Shown here: in pieces, positions 43,117 to 56,952 of the stretch | Numbering within the stretch: the first letter of the stretch is position 1 | Layout: every line of letters begins with the position of its first letter | From: Xenopus tropicalis | Lineage: Eukaryota > Chordata > Amphibia > Anura > Pipidae | Length of the DNA: 64,000 nt | Assembly: GCF_000004195.4 (NCBI RefSeq) | Contig: NC_030677.2 | Location: 199,208,743-199,272,742 of the forward strand | Reading direction: 5' to 3' | Translations under genes and position numbers: made by a program | Notes under the pieces: generated by a model | Database searches by the model: none | What the model saw: only the letters and a program-made list of their open reading frames with translations | Told to the model about the DNA's origin: nothing

Positions 43117-44310
43117 ACATAGTTACATAGGGTTGAAAAAAGAGTCCATCAAGTTCAACCCTTCCAAGTAAACCCAGCACCCACAGACCCATACTGACCT
43201 ATCTATCCACTCACATACAGACCCATACTGACCTATCTATATACTCACATACAGACCCACACTGACCTATCTATCCACTCACATACAGACCCACACTGAC
43301 CTATCTATACACTCACATACAGACCCATACTGACCTATCTATCCACTCACATACAGACCCACACTGACCTATCTATCCACTCACATACAGACCCATACTG
43401 ACCTATCTATCCACTCACATACAGACCCATACTGACCTATCTATCCACTCACATACAGACCCATACTGACCTATCTATCCACTCACATACAGACCCACAC
43501 TGACCTATCTATACACTCACATACAGACCCACACTGACCTATCTATCCACTCACATACAGACCCACACTGACCTATCTATCCACTCACATACAGACCCAT
43601 ACTGACCTATCTATCCACTCACATACAGACCCACACTGACCTATCTATCCACTCACATACAGACCCATACTGACCTATCTATACACTCACATACAGACCT
43701 ATACTGACCTATCTATACACTCATATACAGACCCACACTGACCTATCTATCCACTCACATACAGACCCATACTGACCTATCTATACACTCACATACAGAC
43801 CCACACTTACCTATCTATCCACTCACATACAGACCCACACTTACCTATCTATACACTCACATACAGACCCACACTGACCTATCTATCCACTCACATACAG
43901 ACCCACACTGACCTATCTATCCACTCACATACAGACCCATACTGACCTATCTATCCACTTACATACAGACCCACACTGACCTATCTATACACTCACATAC
44001 AGACCCATACTGACCTATCTATACACTCACATACAGACCCATACTGACCTATCTATACACTCACATACAGCCCCATACTGACCTATCTATACATATATAA
44101 ACCATATTTACCAACATTAATACTAACTGTAGATATTAGTATCACAATAGCCTTGAATATTCTGTTTGTTCAAGAACTTATCCGGGCCCCTCTTATAGAC
44201 ATTAACAGAATCTGCCATCACAATCTCACTAGGAAGGGCATCCCCTTACCTCCCTGCCCTAACCGTGAAAAACCACAGGATAGAATGAAATTTGTGTCCA
44301 AATTCCCTTA
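43117..44310 (+). repeat. Interspersed repeat with embedded 34-bp array, about 27 units
   Basis: TACATAGTTACATAGGGTTG and CCATCAAGTTCAACCC open the element. The array of ACCCATACTGACCTATCTAT plus CCACTCACATACAG (34 bp) runs from about 43190 to 44092. AACAGAATCTGCCATCACAA closes it at 44207. The unit is the reverse complement of that at 1-395, with the same two-position variants mixed along the array. Confidence 0.9.
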
Positions 44311-45774
44311 GAAAGCCACCCAAAACACAAAAATCACCCTATGCCTATGTGTACAACTCTGATATTACTGTGTCCCATTACGGAGAAAGATCCGGATAAT
44401 GTTTCCCTAAAAGGGATTTTGCACAGATGCTCTGCTGGAGCAAAACCTCTTTGGCGATTATTACTCTTACATCAGCATATACAGGCAGCTAGGGACTCTA
44501 TTGTGTATTCTTATCATAGCCTATATAGGAAATCATATGAATGCTCCAGGACAATCTATTTTCCCTTATTATTTCTTGGATGATATTATTTCTTTTATTT
44601 GGTTCAACTATATCTGATCAGAAAGAGCAGTTTATTGATGTTTTATGGCCAGTGTCTCCCTTTCAGCATCTGTTCATCTGTATATGAGAAACACTACTCT
44701 TTTCTGGAAAAGTTCAGATATCTAAATTCCAGATTTTTAAACTGGCTTCAAATCAAGTAATCTATTGTAAAGACTCTATTGTTGTTTTCCTAAAAAAAAT
44801 AATAAAAGCAATATGCACTAAATCTGGGTAAATAATACAACTTGTATCTGTCAGATGTCGGCATCTATCAAATTGGAAGAACCTTGGCTAACATGACGAT
44901 GATGATGATCTGACTGTGTCTTTTGAAAGGCTGCCCCAAATTAATATTTGGGTATTCAACAATTAAAGACATAATAAAGCTTTTAAGGCCTTAACTATAT
45001 ATTTGTTATGTTCCATGTTCTCTACACTTTTGGCTCTTGGAGGATGGTGGCACTTGTACTTCCAAAATGCCACTTATACTTCCTAAATGCCACTTGCATG
45101 CACATTACACAACAATGGAAAAGAAACAGATTTTTTCCATTTCCATTGCTTCCATTTCAGTGAATTGTTGAGCAAACACAAGCTACAATCCTTACTATAC
45201 AGCAATAGGGGTGTTGGCAGTTCACAAACACCTTGGGGATGCAAGTTATACAGCTATGGAATAGTGAGGGATATTTTTCCCCCATTTTAATGAACTGTAG
45301 AGAATGTGAGTAGTAAATAAAAGCTACAATTCTTGATATTTTAGAAAGAAAACCCACTAACCCGGCAATGACTTCTGGAACACATGACTCAAGCATATGG
45401 CCTCAATCCATTAAGGTCTTGCTTCTTGTAATACAGAAACATGATGCAATCCAGAATATCCCCCAGAGGAAGAATAATGGAGGGGATATAGCTGACATAC
45501 ACAGACATAAGTGGAGGCCATCTGGCAACCCATTAAAGAATGTTAAAAAGAAAGAAATACAAAATAAACAGCTCCATATCTAAGATATATCGGGAAGTTA
45601 TCCTTATTTGACATTTCTACTCAATAAACCATTGTGCTTTCAGATAAGCGGCTGAGCAAGACCCTAAGCAGTTGCTTTTGGGTATTTCCTGCTCTTTATG
45701 TATGAATCTAATCTTAGGTGTCAGATTTACTAATATCAACTCTATGCTTATCCCCCACAAAAATTCAAATTTTA

Positions 45775-46822
45775 AAAATGATTTCCTTTTCATTTGTAAG
45801 GGAAAAGGGAATCATTTAAACATGAAATAAACCCAATAGGACTGTTCTGCCCCCAATAAGGGGTAATTATATCTTAGTTGGGATCAAGTACAGGTACTGT
45901 TTTATTATTACAGAGAAAAGGGAATCATTTAACCATTAAATAAACCCAATAGGGCTGTTCTGCCCCCAATAAGGGGTAATTATATCTTAGTTGGGATCAA
46001 GTACAGGTACTGTTTTATTATTACAGAGAAAAGGGAATCATTTAACCATGAAATAAACCCAATAGGGCTGTTCTGCCCCCAATAAGGGGTAATTATATCT
46101 TAGTTGGGATCAAGTACAGGTATTGTTTTATTGTTACAGAGAAAAGGGAATCATTTAACCATTAAATAAACCCAATAGGGCTGTTCTGCCCCCAATAAGG
46201 GGTAATTATATCTTAGTTGGGATCAAGTACAGGTACTGTTTTATTATTACAGAGAAAAGGGAATCATTTAACCATTAAATAAACCCAATAGGGCTGTTCT
46301 GCCCCCAATAAGGGGTAATTATATCTTAGTTGGGATCAAGTACAGGTACTGTTTTATTATTACAGAGAAAAGGGAATCATTTAACCATGAAATAAACCCA
46401 ATAGGGCTGTTCTGCCCCCAATAAGGGATAATTATATCTTAGTTGGGATCAAGTACAGGTACTGTTTTATTATTACAGAGAAAAGGGAATCATTTAACCA
46501 TGAAATAAACCCAATAGGACTGTTCTGCCCCCAATAAGGGGTAATTATATCTTAGTTGGGATCAAGTACAGGTACTGTTTTATTATTACAGAGAAAAGGG
46601 AATCATTTAACCATTAAATAAACCCAATAGGGCTGTTTTGCCCCAATAAGGGGTAATTATATCTTAGTTGGGATCAAGTACAGGTACTGTTTTATTATTA
46701 CAGAGAAAGGGGAATCATTTAACCATGAAATAAACCCAATAGGGCTGTTCTGCCCCCAATAAGGGGTAATTATATCTTAGTTGGGATCAAGTACAGGTAA
46801 TGTTTTATTATTACAGAGAACA
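45775..46822 (+). repeat. 113-bp array, about 9 units, without host ends
   Basis: Units are spaced 112-113 bp from about 45838 to 46800 in the same orientation as at 2.9 kb. Left sequence (AAAATTCAAATTTTAAAAAT) is MITE interior. No ACAGGTATGGG terminus is seen on either side, so the host was truncated or the array was moved. Confidence 0.88.
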
Positions 46823-48697
46823 ATAAGATTGTGGAGCAATAAGATTTTATTTAACAGGCCCTCTTGCGACTGACAGGTTAGAGAATAAAGAGAATCACTG
46901 AAGCACAAATAAATAGGCTTTGCCTAGGATGACCCCTTTAGAGACAAATACAAAATAAAATTGAGATAGTATGACTATTATAAGGAAACATTTTGGCCCA
47001 GATAAAGTTATTTGAGTCCTGTACCTTTTCTGTGATCCAAGGTGTTCTCCTTACATTGCCCGGAGGAAGCGGCTCTAAGGAATAGATTGTACTTCATAGC
47101 GGCCAAGAGAGACTCTAACACAGTCATTGACTAGAATACATAGACGAACAGGGACTATAACTGTAAAAATGATTCCAGGAATGTCCCTCAATAAGTTTTC
47201 CATATTGATTTAAGTAGATAGAATAGCTAGTGCATTCCAGGGAATACTGCTATACTTAAATATCCACTGAATATACTGAAAATAATATAACCAATATTGT
47301 TAATCAAGCCCTGGGGCGCAACAATAAATGACTTCTGTTGATTGCAGAAGAACTGGCAATGATCGCTAAAATAAGCTTCTATTATATATATATATATGTG
47401 TTCCTAATTGGTACCTACTACAGAGAGAAGACGGTGCTGCCTGCATCTTTACTTGCCCTTTAAGCCTCATTACTGCAGCTCATGTTAATTGTAGGGTTGC
47501 CACTTTTTTCTTCTTGTAATACCGGCCTTTGGGTCGGGGGAGTGGGCGGGATATAACATGGGGTGGGACAATGATATTACAGGGCGGGGAAATGGGAGGA
47601 GTGGCCAGGGAAATGGGCAGGGTATAGGCAGGCCTGTAATTAGGAGTAATCTTTTAACGGAGAGGGTCAGGGAAGGGATGGATTTGAAAGGTATTACACA
47701 TTTACTGGCAATTACGTCCAATTTGTTATCCCTAGCTGGTGATTTAGCAGCTGGTCAAATACTGGCTGGGTGGTGATGCTAGTTGTATGTGCCCCAACTA
47801 TCACTCTCTTCCTATACCAATAACATCCAAAATAATGATAACATCCTTAGCTGTGACATTCCTATCTAATGGATAAATATAAAAAATTTCATATAAAGGA
47901 GTAAAAATCATGGATTTTGATGAATGACATTAGCCTTTATTGTGCCAAATTGAGTTTAGAAAACTCTTCAGGAGCCTCAATAGCTTAGATTTTACTTCTA
48001 TTTTATTCCTCACTATGTAACAGACTATTATTAACTTGTCTATCTAGCCAAGCCTTATGACTGCCGGTCCAGCTGAGTTCTACAGTTGGCCGCACTATCT
48101 CCCCTGTGCTTGTTTCGTAGGATCCGCTCCAGAGTTTCTGTTGCACTGAGCAGTGTAGGTTGGAAATTCTGCCCATTCAGCAGCAGCCTTATAACTGCTC
48201 AGAGTGAGGCCCTTGGAGAGAACTGAGTGGAAATAAAAAGAGTGAGAGCACATCCGTTTCTGAAAAAATGAATCTTACAATAGCTTTGTGTAATGGTCGA
48301 TGAACATGGGAATCTGCAAATATAATGATTCCAACTAACTCTGCCTTAAAGAAGCCAATAGATGTTTTACATGAGCTGGACCAAGGGACCCAGAGACCTT
48401 AGAAGTCATGGAGAGACAAACATAAGAATGTAACCTCTGTTTGCTATACCAAAAGTTAGAGATCTGTGACCGCTTCCATTAGCAGGGAAACCCCTACACA
48501 GATACATTGCTACTTGCAAAATGTCATCCTTGTGCTTGGTTGGCTTTATATTCAGTCAGTTATGGCCATTATCCTCACTGGAAGTTTCCAATGTGACCAC
48601 AAACTACACAAAATAAATTAAAATACAAGACATATTTATAAATATGGACTTGTTCTCCATTGAATACTCTGGTGTGGGTTTTAAGAAAGTATGTATA

Positions 48698-48699
48698 TG

Positions 48700-48730
<31 letters not shown>

Positions 48731-48735
48731 ATTTG
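48698..48735 (+). repeat. TA microsatellite
   Basis: ATATATAT run of about 24 bases followed by GTATGTATATTTG and an L2-tail-like TATTTATAAAGCGCCATTTA. Confidence 0.85.
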
Positions 48736-49080
48736 TATTTATAAAGCGCCATTTATTTATGTACACTGTACAAGTGTATGGATCAGAGCATCGTCAGGGC
48801 AGACAGGGTTGATAAAAGTCAGGGTGAACCAAGGGTAAAAAAATGGTCAGGTTTTTAAGCGGAAATTTTGGAATATATGAATATATGGTATATTAGCCCT
48901 TTGTATGAAGACAGACATGATATGAAGAATTATGACATAAATAGCTTAAGCAAGAGTGCTGAGTATGGGTAGGTAATATCTAGTACATACATATCTACTC
49001 CAAATGTAGTAACCCACTAAAGCAAACATCATCTTATAGGTTGATATGTGTTGCTAGACCTGGAGCAAACTTTTCACTTG

Positions 49081-49215
49081 TTAAGGTGGCCATACACGGG
49101 CCGAGTCAGCTGCCAATATTGGTCCTACAGACCAATTCAGCAGCTTATCTGTCTGTGTATGGCCACCACCGACGGGCCTGCCCCAGCGACATCTGGCCTG
49201 AAATTGGCAGGAAGT
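49081..49215. mobile_element. GGTGGCC MITE, truncated
   Basis: TTAAGGTGGCCATACACGGG, then CAGCTGCCAATATTGGTCCT and CTGTGTATGGCCACCACCGA, as in the left part of 21538-21843. The right half is missing. Confidence 0.7.
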
Positions 49216-51445
49216 TTTTATTAAACAATTTACAGCATCTGATTGTGCTTCGGTCACTGGGTCCAGACACTCAGTCAATGATGAATCCTTAGGACCTTAA
49301 CTGTCATGATTTACTCCCTTTTACATATTACCCTTCCTCTGTACAGTATGAAAATATTCATAACCATCTGATCGTATAGTCATGATATATGTTAACTATA
49401 CTAGACTATAAAAAGTTACAGCTGATTGGTATCAGTTACTGGACTAAAAAAACACAAAAAAACACCTAAAACCTAAAAAAACACAATTTTCCGACTTGTC
49501 TCACAAAAGCCACAACTTTTTCGACTTGTCACACAGAAGGCAGCATCAAAAAAACCTGAAAACCTCTAAAACCACAAAACAACGAAAGACATTCTAAATG
49601 TAAAAGGGATTTGCCATTGACTCCTCATGGCTTAGACAAGTTTTAGCTGGTGTATTTCTGTATCAGGTTTTTGGTGACAAAAAAAAAAATTAAGCAATAG
49701 TAAATGCCCCCTTAGGTGCCTGTAGTAGGCTTGATCTTAATTAAGGGTGGAAAGTGATTATGTACCAGAAGGGGAATTTTAATTGAAAAACATATCTGAT
49801 GTGTAAGCCAAACTTGGGGGGTTCCCCTAGGGGAAGGTGGGAACCAGTCTGAAGGCCAGTTTGGGTTAGATCTGGAACTTGGAACTAAATCAGGGTGACT
49901 GTGACAATAATATTAAGGCTTATTCTTGGCAATTGGGTGAGTGTAATTGTGTTTTTTTTCAGAGAATTAAAACCATGTGTTGCTCTAAAGTCCTAGGCAC
50001 ATATGAAAGTGCAAGTACATTTATATAGTCACTGAAAATGATCATATCGCTAAAAGACTGAAAAAAGACCACTTAGAGTGGAATAAAATAACAAAGGCTA
50101 ACTAAAACAAACAGTTCACTAAATTGTTTATTTTGCACACAGGAAGGGCAGATTTGAGCATTTTCTGTTTGAACTGCAGATGATATTTTAAAAAGGTAAG
50201 TTTTTTTTTTTTTTAATTTGAGGCCTTTTTAGCAAACATGCTTACAGATATGTGAGAGAATAATGATCTTTATGGAATAACAGCTAGCACCCAATGCTTA
50301 TCGCAAGGCTAGCAATATAGGCAATCACGCATGTGAACAATGACACTTTATGGGGGTCATATAAAATCAAAGTGCAACGTTTCCTACCAATAACAACCAA
50401 CCAGCAGATAACATTCACTGGTTACCTGTTTGAAAGCAAACATCTGATTGGTTGCTATGGGTTACTAGACTTGTGCATTTACTCAGGAGCACAGAGTTGT
50501 GGCAGACTTAGCTCTGAATTCTGAGCAAGAAAACACAGTTTGTTTGGAACTTTGCCCATATCTTTTTAAAGAAACAAGGATTTCATTGCTGGGAGATGTC
50601 ATCCCTTTCCTGTTCGGCATTGCTGGAAGGGTGTTTGGCCAGTAAACTGATAAGGTTTTCTCTTAATTTAGCCTTTTTCTTTTTCAGACAATTTTAGTTG
50701 ACCTCCTGCCATTTATTTCCTCTCTGTTAAGATCTGGTTTCTCTCTGTCTTCCAGTCCAAAATAACACGGTTCATCTCTTAATACAGAAACTGGATGTAC
50801 TTTGGGGTTTAAAGTTTAAAAAAGAGGCATCAAACAAATATACATAAGTATCAAACAAATATACATAAGTAAACTATTCTGACAAACAGCTAGACATTAG
50901 CACAAGGACAGTGTATAATATAGCGGATGTGGAGGCCTAACCGGCAGTGCAAGTTTACAGAACATTTCCATCCCATTAGCAATTGCTTGTACAACAATGT
51001 TGGTTTTATTTCCTGTTCATTCTGCTCTAAGTGCTGGATTATCTCCTAATTAAGCTCTGGCTCTGGAACGTACCTCTACCAAGTCCAACAATACGGCAAG
51101 GCTCATATGATAACACAAATGCAATGTTTTATGGAAAAAAAAACACACACAAATTGCATGTTTTATTACCCATTTTTTTTTTTTTTTACAGAATTCCAGT
51201 GTCACTTACCGCCATTTACTAAGCATTTGTGGCTATTCGATGCCCAGTGAAAGGAACATTCTGCACCCTGACCCACTGGGTGCAAAGAATAGTGAGCAGC
51301 ATAAGGAAGCAGGTCCAGTTGCAACTCCTCAATACTGCAAGGTAAGGGACATGTGTGCCTCCTAAGGGCAAAATATGGCCCAAATTTTTGCACCCCATAC
51401 AAAAAACATCAACCTGCTGGTGTAATTTGGGATGTGATGCAGAGG

Positions 51446-51690
51446 AGGGCGTGGCCTGTGCTCGGCCAATAGAAGACGTGTTCTAAGGCTTAGAACACGT
51501 CTTCTATCCGCCAAGTGCAGGGGCAAGGTAGGGTGGGTGCGAAGGATACCGGATGCGGATGTGATGTGGAGGAGAGCTTGGCCTGCGCTCAGCGGATAGA
51601 AGACGTGTTCAAGAGCTTAGAACACGTCTTAGAATGTCTTAGAACACGTCCTCTATCCACCAAGCGCAGGCCACGCCCCCGTTATTTTTT
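51446..51690. repeat. Duplicated hairpin repeat (GACGTGTTCTAAG)
   Basis: AGAAGACGTGTTCTAAG (51471-51487) and its exact inverse (51489-51505) are parted by one base. A second, imperfect version lies at 51597-51652. Both are bracketed by GGCCTGYGCTC / GCAGGCCACGCC inverted words. The following TGGCTCCCGAGCCATAGGTT is a hAT-like end. Confidence 0.75.
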
Positions 51691-51869
51691 TTATTAAAGA
51701 TTTGGCAGCGAGCCAGATGCAGCCATCAAAAGAGCCACATCTGGCTCCCGAGCCATAGGTTCCCTACCCATGCTCCAAGCAATGCCTACAATGGCTCTTG
51801 ATCATACTTCCAACCACATCCATAGCTCTACCCAACGTTATTAGGAAGGTGTAGGGGTTTTATCTAAGG

Positions 51870-52175
51870 CAGTGATCCCCAACCAGTGGCTCGGGGGCAA
51901 CATGTTGCTCCCCAACCCCTTGGATGTTGCTCTCAGTGCCCCCAAACCAGGGAGTTATTTTTGAATAACTGACTTGGGGGCAAGTTTTGGTTGAATAAAA
52001 ACAAGATTTCCTACCAAATAAAGCCCCTGTAAGCTGATAGTGTGCATAGAGGCACCTAATAGCCAATCACAGCCCTTATTTGGCTCCTCCATGAACTTTT
52101 ATGGTGTTTGTGTTGCTCTCCAAGTCTTTTTCCATTTGACTGTCGCTCATGAGTTAGAAAGTTTGGGGACCCCTG
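51870..52175. mobile_element. hAT-like element, 306 bp
   Basis: CAGTGATCCCCAACCAGTGG and GTTTGGGGACCCCTG ends. The flanks ATCTAAGG and ACCTAAGG differ at one position. The interior is nearly identical to 33393-33699. Confidence 0.9.
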
Positions 52176-53333
52176 ACCTAAGGAAAGAATTTGAGACCAC
52201 CCTATAACTGCGGGAGACTAGGGGAACAATCCGATACAGCTTCAGAAAAAAAGTGACGGTATTGACAATTTGCTGTTTCTCCTCTTGTGTTCCTCAACCA
52301 GCGGAGAGAAAATAAAGTACAATATTAAACCAAGGCGACAGAGACAAATTAAAAAACTAAAGCCATTTAAGGTTCTTATACTGTACCAACATTAAACTGC
52401 AATATACTAAAGTTTCCAGTTCATGCCAATAAATGGCAGAGGCTACACAGTAGCACATATTGTATGGGTGCATCACAGGTGAGCTTAATGTAGACAGGAA
52501 ATAGGAGCTGTGTATGGAGCGGCAGTAACATGAGAAGAATGCGTGTTTTCACTTACACCGCTCTCCTGATACCTCTCCCAGCTCCAATTCCATTCAGCGC
52601 ATCTCAAGCTGAAAATGCTATATCCGTTCCAGGCAATTTCCCTTCGTCTTGCTGCAAGGTGTAGCGGAATTTAAGAACAAAGCTGACGCTGGATATACTG
52701 TATAAGTAATGAGGACCAAAACAAAAAAACTTTCTTTTTTATCCATTTTTTTTTTTTTTAAACCCATTTGAACTAAGCGGTAAATAAAACCACATGCGTA
52801 ACCATTCCTGTTGGGCTGCAAGCGAAAAGCAATGATAAAGATCAATATTTCAAACAAAAAAGTCACAAATTTAAAACATATGCCTTTGACTTCAGGGGCC
52901 GTTTTGCTAATTCGGAAATAATTTACCCAAGAAATGTTCAGTTTTGCTAACTGAGTTAAGCTCTGAAAGCGAACGGCTCCAAGCAGCCGGAGAATATTCC
53001 CTAAGTAGTCCTGCCATTAATATTAGTGTCATGCATGGCTTTTATGACTTCCATAACAATCTCTGGGGGAAAACCAGTGGTAAAAACCCCCATAATTTCC
53101 TGTGAGTGCACCCCATTACAGCAGCCCCTGACAATGGCTGTGACAGGTCTGAAACACAGTCCAACCTCCACGTGCCAATACCCTTAGAATCCTTTGAAAT
53201 TTAACAGCGAGACCACACGGTTCTTCTGACCATCCATGTGCATGCAATAAATATGATCTGCCCTAATCAGGCATCTAATATCAACTCTACTTGTATAGAC
53301 CCTGCTCACTTGCTCCATGGCTCAACTCTGCCT

Positions 53334-53811
53334 TTAAAGGAGAAGGAAAGGTTGAACTAAGTAAGCTTTATCAGAAAGGTCTATGTAAATACAGCCAAAA
53401 GCACTTACAGTAATGCTGCACTGAGTCCTCTATCAAAAGAAACACTGGATTTCTTTTTTTGTAAACATGATGTTCCAGTGTCTGACTTCCTCTCTCAGAA
53501 ACCTCCTTCCTGGGGCCAGAGTCTGCACAGTTCTCTCCCATCTCCTGCTCCCCCCTCCCACCAGAATGCTAAGAACTCCCTCTTCCCCCCCCCCCTTAGG
53601 AACGTGTGATCTCAGCTATAACGGCTAGAGACTGCAGGTAGGAAGCTACCTAAAATGGCAGCTGCTATCTTAAACAAAGGGAGAAAGCTTCTAAAACTGT
53701 ATACTCAGGTATGGTAATGGTTTCTGCAGAATAAATATAGGGTTCTAGGTGGCACTAATGTGGCAAATCTATTGGCAGTAAAATGCCAAAATGACTTTCC
53801 TTCTCCTTTAA
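53334..53811. mobile_element. T2-like MITE, complete
   Basis: TTAAAGGAGAAGGAAAGG on the left and CTTTCCTTCTCCTTTAA on the right give clear inverted ends with TTAA at both borders. The interior includes GCTGCACTGAGTCCTC and a C homopolymer near 53590. Confidence 0.88.
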
Positions 53812-55026
53812 GGGTCAGCCTTTTTTATGGACTACCCTAAGCTTATAATAAGGTTACAGATAATAGTGAAATAATATCTGGAACATTGTATATATTTTTA
53901 AACACCAATTTCACCTTTATTCACCTACAAGCAGGGCTGTCAGTTGTTTAAAAAAGAGCACATATCCCCAAATGTGACCCCAACGGGCCTTTGGGCTGAT
54001 CCACCCATACTATTACTATAAACCCTCCTCCCAGGGAAGATGGAAAATTGAATTAACCAAGAACCATATCAAGCCATGGAAGTGTGATTTTTGGCCTGAG
54101 GCCCAAAGAATATATCAGCTGGATGTTTGGCAAATGGATCAAGTTATGGGATCTTTCTATGTATGGTAAACCCTCATAATTACAACTGCCAATGTACACA
54201 CCATGCAGAAAGTTCTGAGTCCAACATCCCGGCTGTGAGCCTTTCATGGAACGTTCTCTCTCAGTGACTAAATAAACATGCCCATAGTACAACACTCCAT
54301 TAAAAAAAATCTGCTGAACATTGATGTGGAAATCCAAGCACAAGAATATTGAGTAATGTCTGCTGTTACTATTTAAGGACATTTTGAGAGTAAGTCTGAG
54401 CCGTATTTGGAACAAGCACAGTGCATGTGTATTTGTTAGAAATGACTCATGAAAGATGTAGAAATTCTATAATGGAGTGCTTAGCCCGTCACCGGGGTTG
54501 TAGCGCGGTGACTACAGACTACAAACAGAGTGTTTATGGCAAATTACATTTGTTTTGTTATAAAAATTCTTGGCCTTCAATTCAGTCACATTTTTGTAAC
54601 TTGAAGTATTGTAACTATCCCATCTGCTGTTCTAGGCTCATATAGCATCACTGGAATCAGTGTTTGGTTGCTTCACTTGATTCACTGACATTCCAGTAGA
54701 TTTCCTTATTCAAACGGAATTTTCTGTGACCCCCATGGTACAAAGCCTGGGCGAAGGGAAGTGAGTAAATAAACTTGCTTCATAAATTAAATACGGTCAC
54801 TAGTGGAAAGGGCCCTAATCTTATGGTCGTCAGCAGAAAAACCTGTATAAATACTGGTACCGCTGGTAATTAGTTGCTTTATACCTATAGCATTTTACCC
54901 TATGATTGTGTACAGTTAATGCCCACCCCAAAAAAGCACTGAGGTATATACTTCCGGCTAGATATTCAATTTTTACACACCTTTGGAATGCTCTAGCATC
55001 TTGCATGAGCAAAGCTCCCACACTAA

Positions 55027-56952
55027 GGGGCCCATTCATTAAACCACACATTATCGTCAATTAAAAGCACGATTGGAGAAACCACGATGAGCGAAAATTG
55101 CGCAAAAATTATTTTCTTGGTCGTACGAAAATATCATGATTGTGATCCGAAAGTCACAAAATTTTCGTATCCGAATGATCCGAACTTCAGTGCATGATTT
55201 TGGAAGCCTCCCATATGGCACTCTGCAGCTCCAACCCGGCCCAAGGAAAGTCTCCCATAGGGCTCAATGGCACTCTGCAGCTCCAACCCGGCCCAAGGAA
55301 AGTCTCCCATAGGGCTCAATGGCACTCTGCAGCTCCAACCCGGCCCAAGGAAAGTCTCCCATAGGGCTCAATGGCACTCTGCAGCTCCACCCTGGCCCAA
55401 GGAAAGTCTCCCATAGGGCTCAATGGCACTCTGCAGCTCCACCCTGGCCCAAGGAAAGTCTCCCATAGGGCTCAATGGCACTCTGCAGCTCCACCCTGGC
55501 CCAAGGAAAGCCTCCCATAGGGCTCAATGGCACTCTGCAGCTCCAACCCGGCCCAAGGAAAGCCTCCCATAGGGCTCAATGGCACTCTGCAGCTCCACCC
55601 TGGCCCAAGGAAAGTCTCCCATAGGGCTCAATGGCACTCTGCAGCTCCAACCTGGCCTAAGGAAAGTCTCCCATAGGGCTCAATGGCACTCTGCAGCTCC
55701 ACCCTGGCCCAAGGAAAGTCTCCCATAGGGCTCAATGGCACTCTGCAGCTCCACCCTGGCCCAAGGAAAGTCTCCCATAGGGCTCAATGGCACTCTGCAG
55801 CTCCACCCTGGCCCAAGGAAAGTCTCCCATAGGGCTCAATGGCACTCTGCAGCTCCAACCCGGCCCAAGGAAAGTCTCCCATAGGGCTCAATGGCACTCT
55901 GCAGCTCCAACCCGGCCCAAGGAAAGTCTCCCATAGGGCTCAATGGCACTCTGCAGCTCCAACCCGGCCCAAGGAAAGTCTCCCATAGGGCTCAATGGCA
56001 CTCTGCAGCTCCAACCCGGCCCAAGGAAAGTCTCCCATAGGGCTCAATGGCACTCTGCAGCTCCAACCCGGCCCAAGGAAAGTCTCCCATAGGGCTCAAT
56101 GGCACTCTGCAGCTCCAACCTGGCCCAAGGAAAGTCTCCCATAGGGCTCAATGGCACTCTGCAGCTCCAACCTGGCCCAAGGAAAGTCTCCCATAGGGCT
56201 CAATGGCACTCTGCAGCGCCAACACGGCCCAAGGAAAGTCTCCCATAGGGCTCAATGGCACTCTGCAGCTCCAACCCGGCCCAAGGAAAGTCTCCCATAG
56301 GGCTCAATGGCACTCTGCAGCTCCAACCCGGCCCAAGGAAAGTCTCCCATAGGGCTCAATGGCACTCTGCAGCTCCAACCCGGCCCAAGGAAAGTCTCCC
56401 ATAGGGCTCAATGGCACTCTGCAGCTCCAACCCGGCCCAAGGAAAGTCTACCATAGGGCTCAATGGCACTCTGCAGCTCTAACCTGGCCCAAGCAAAGTC
56501 TCCCATAGGGCTCAATGGCACTCTGCAGCTCCAACCCGGCCCAAGGAAAGTCTACCATAGGGCTCAATGGCACTCTGCAGCTCTAACCTGGCCCAAGCAA
56601 AGTCTCCCATAGGGCTCAATGGCACTCTGCAGCTCCAACCCGGCCCAAGGAAAGCCTCCCATAGGGCTCAATGGCACTCTGCAGCTCCAACCCGGCCCAA
56701 GGAAAGTCTCCCATAGGGCTCAATGGCACTCTGCAGCTCCAACCCGGCCCAAGGAAAGTCTCCCATAGGGCTCAATGGCACTCTGCAGCTCCAACCCGGC
56801 CCAAGGAAAGCCTCCTTTTTGGTGGAAGTTAACAAAAACCACAAAGTCGTACTATTTAAATGATATTATCGTGGTCATTACGAAAAATTCTAAAAATTGG
56901 AAAACATACGTTTTCTTCTGAAAAAAAAAATGCTGTTTAATGAATGGGCCCC
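55027..56952. mobile_element. Palindromic MITE carrying a 52-bp minisatellite
   Basis: GGGGCCCATTCATTAAA on the left and TTTAATGAATGGGCCCC on the right, flanked by TAA (55024-55026 and 56953-56955). The array from 55250 to 56809 is exactly 30 units of 52 bp (1560 bp). A 44-bp partial unit (55206-55249) precedes it, and a truncated GCCTCC stub ends it at 56810. Unit words are GGCTCAATGGCACTCTGCAG, CTCCAACCCGGCCCAAGGAA and AGTCTCCCATAG. Confidence 0.93.

Noticed and set aside
55134..55325. Frame with repeated LSPMGDFPWAGLE-type peptide
   Set aside because: It is the 52-bp minisatellite translated. 52 is not a multiple of 3, so the frame shifts and stops appear, and there is no evidence of expression.
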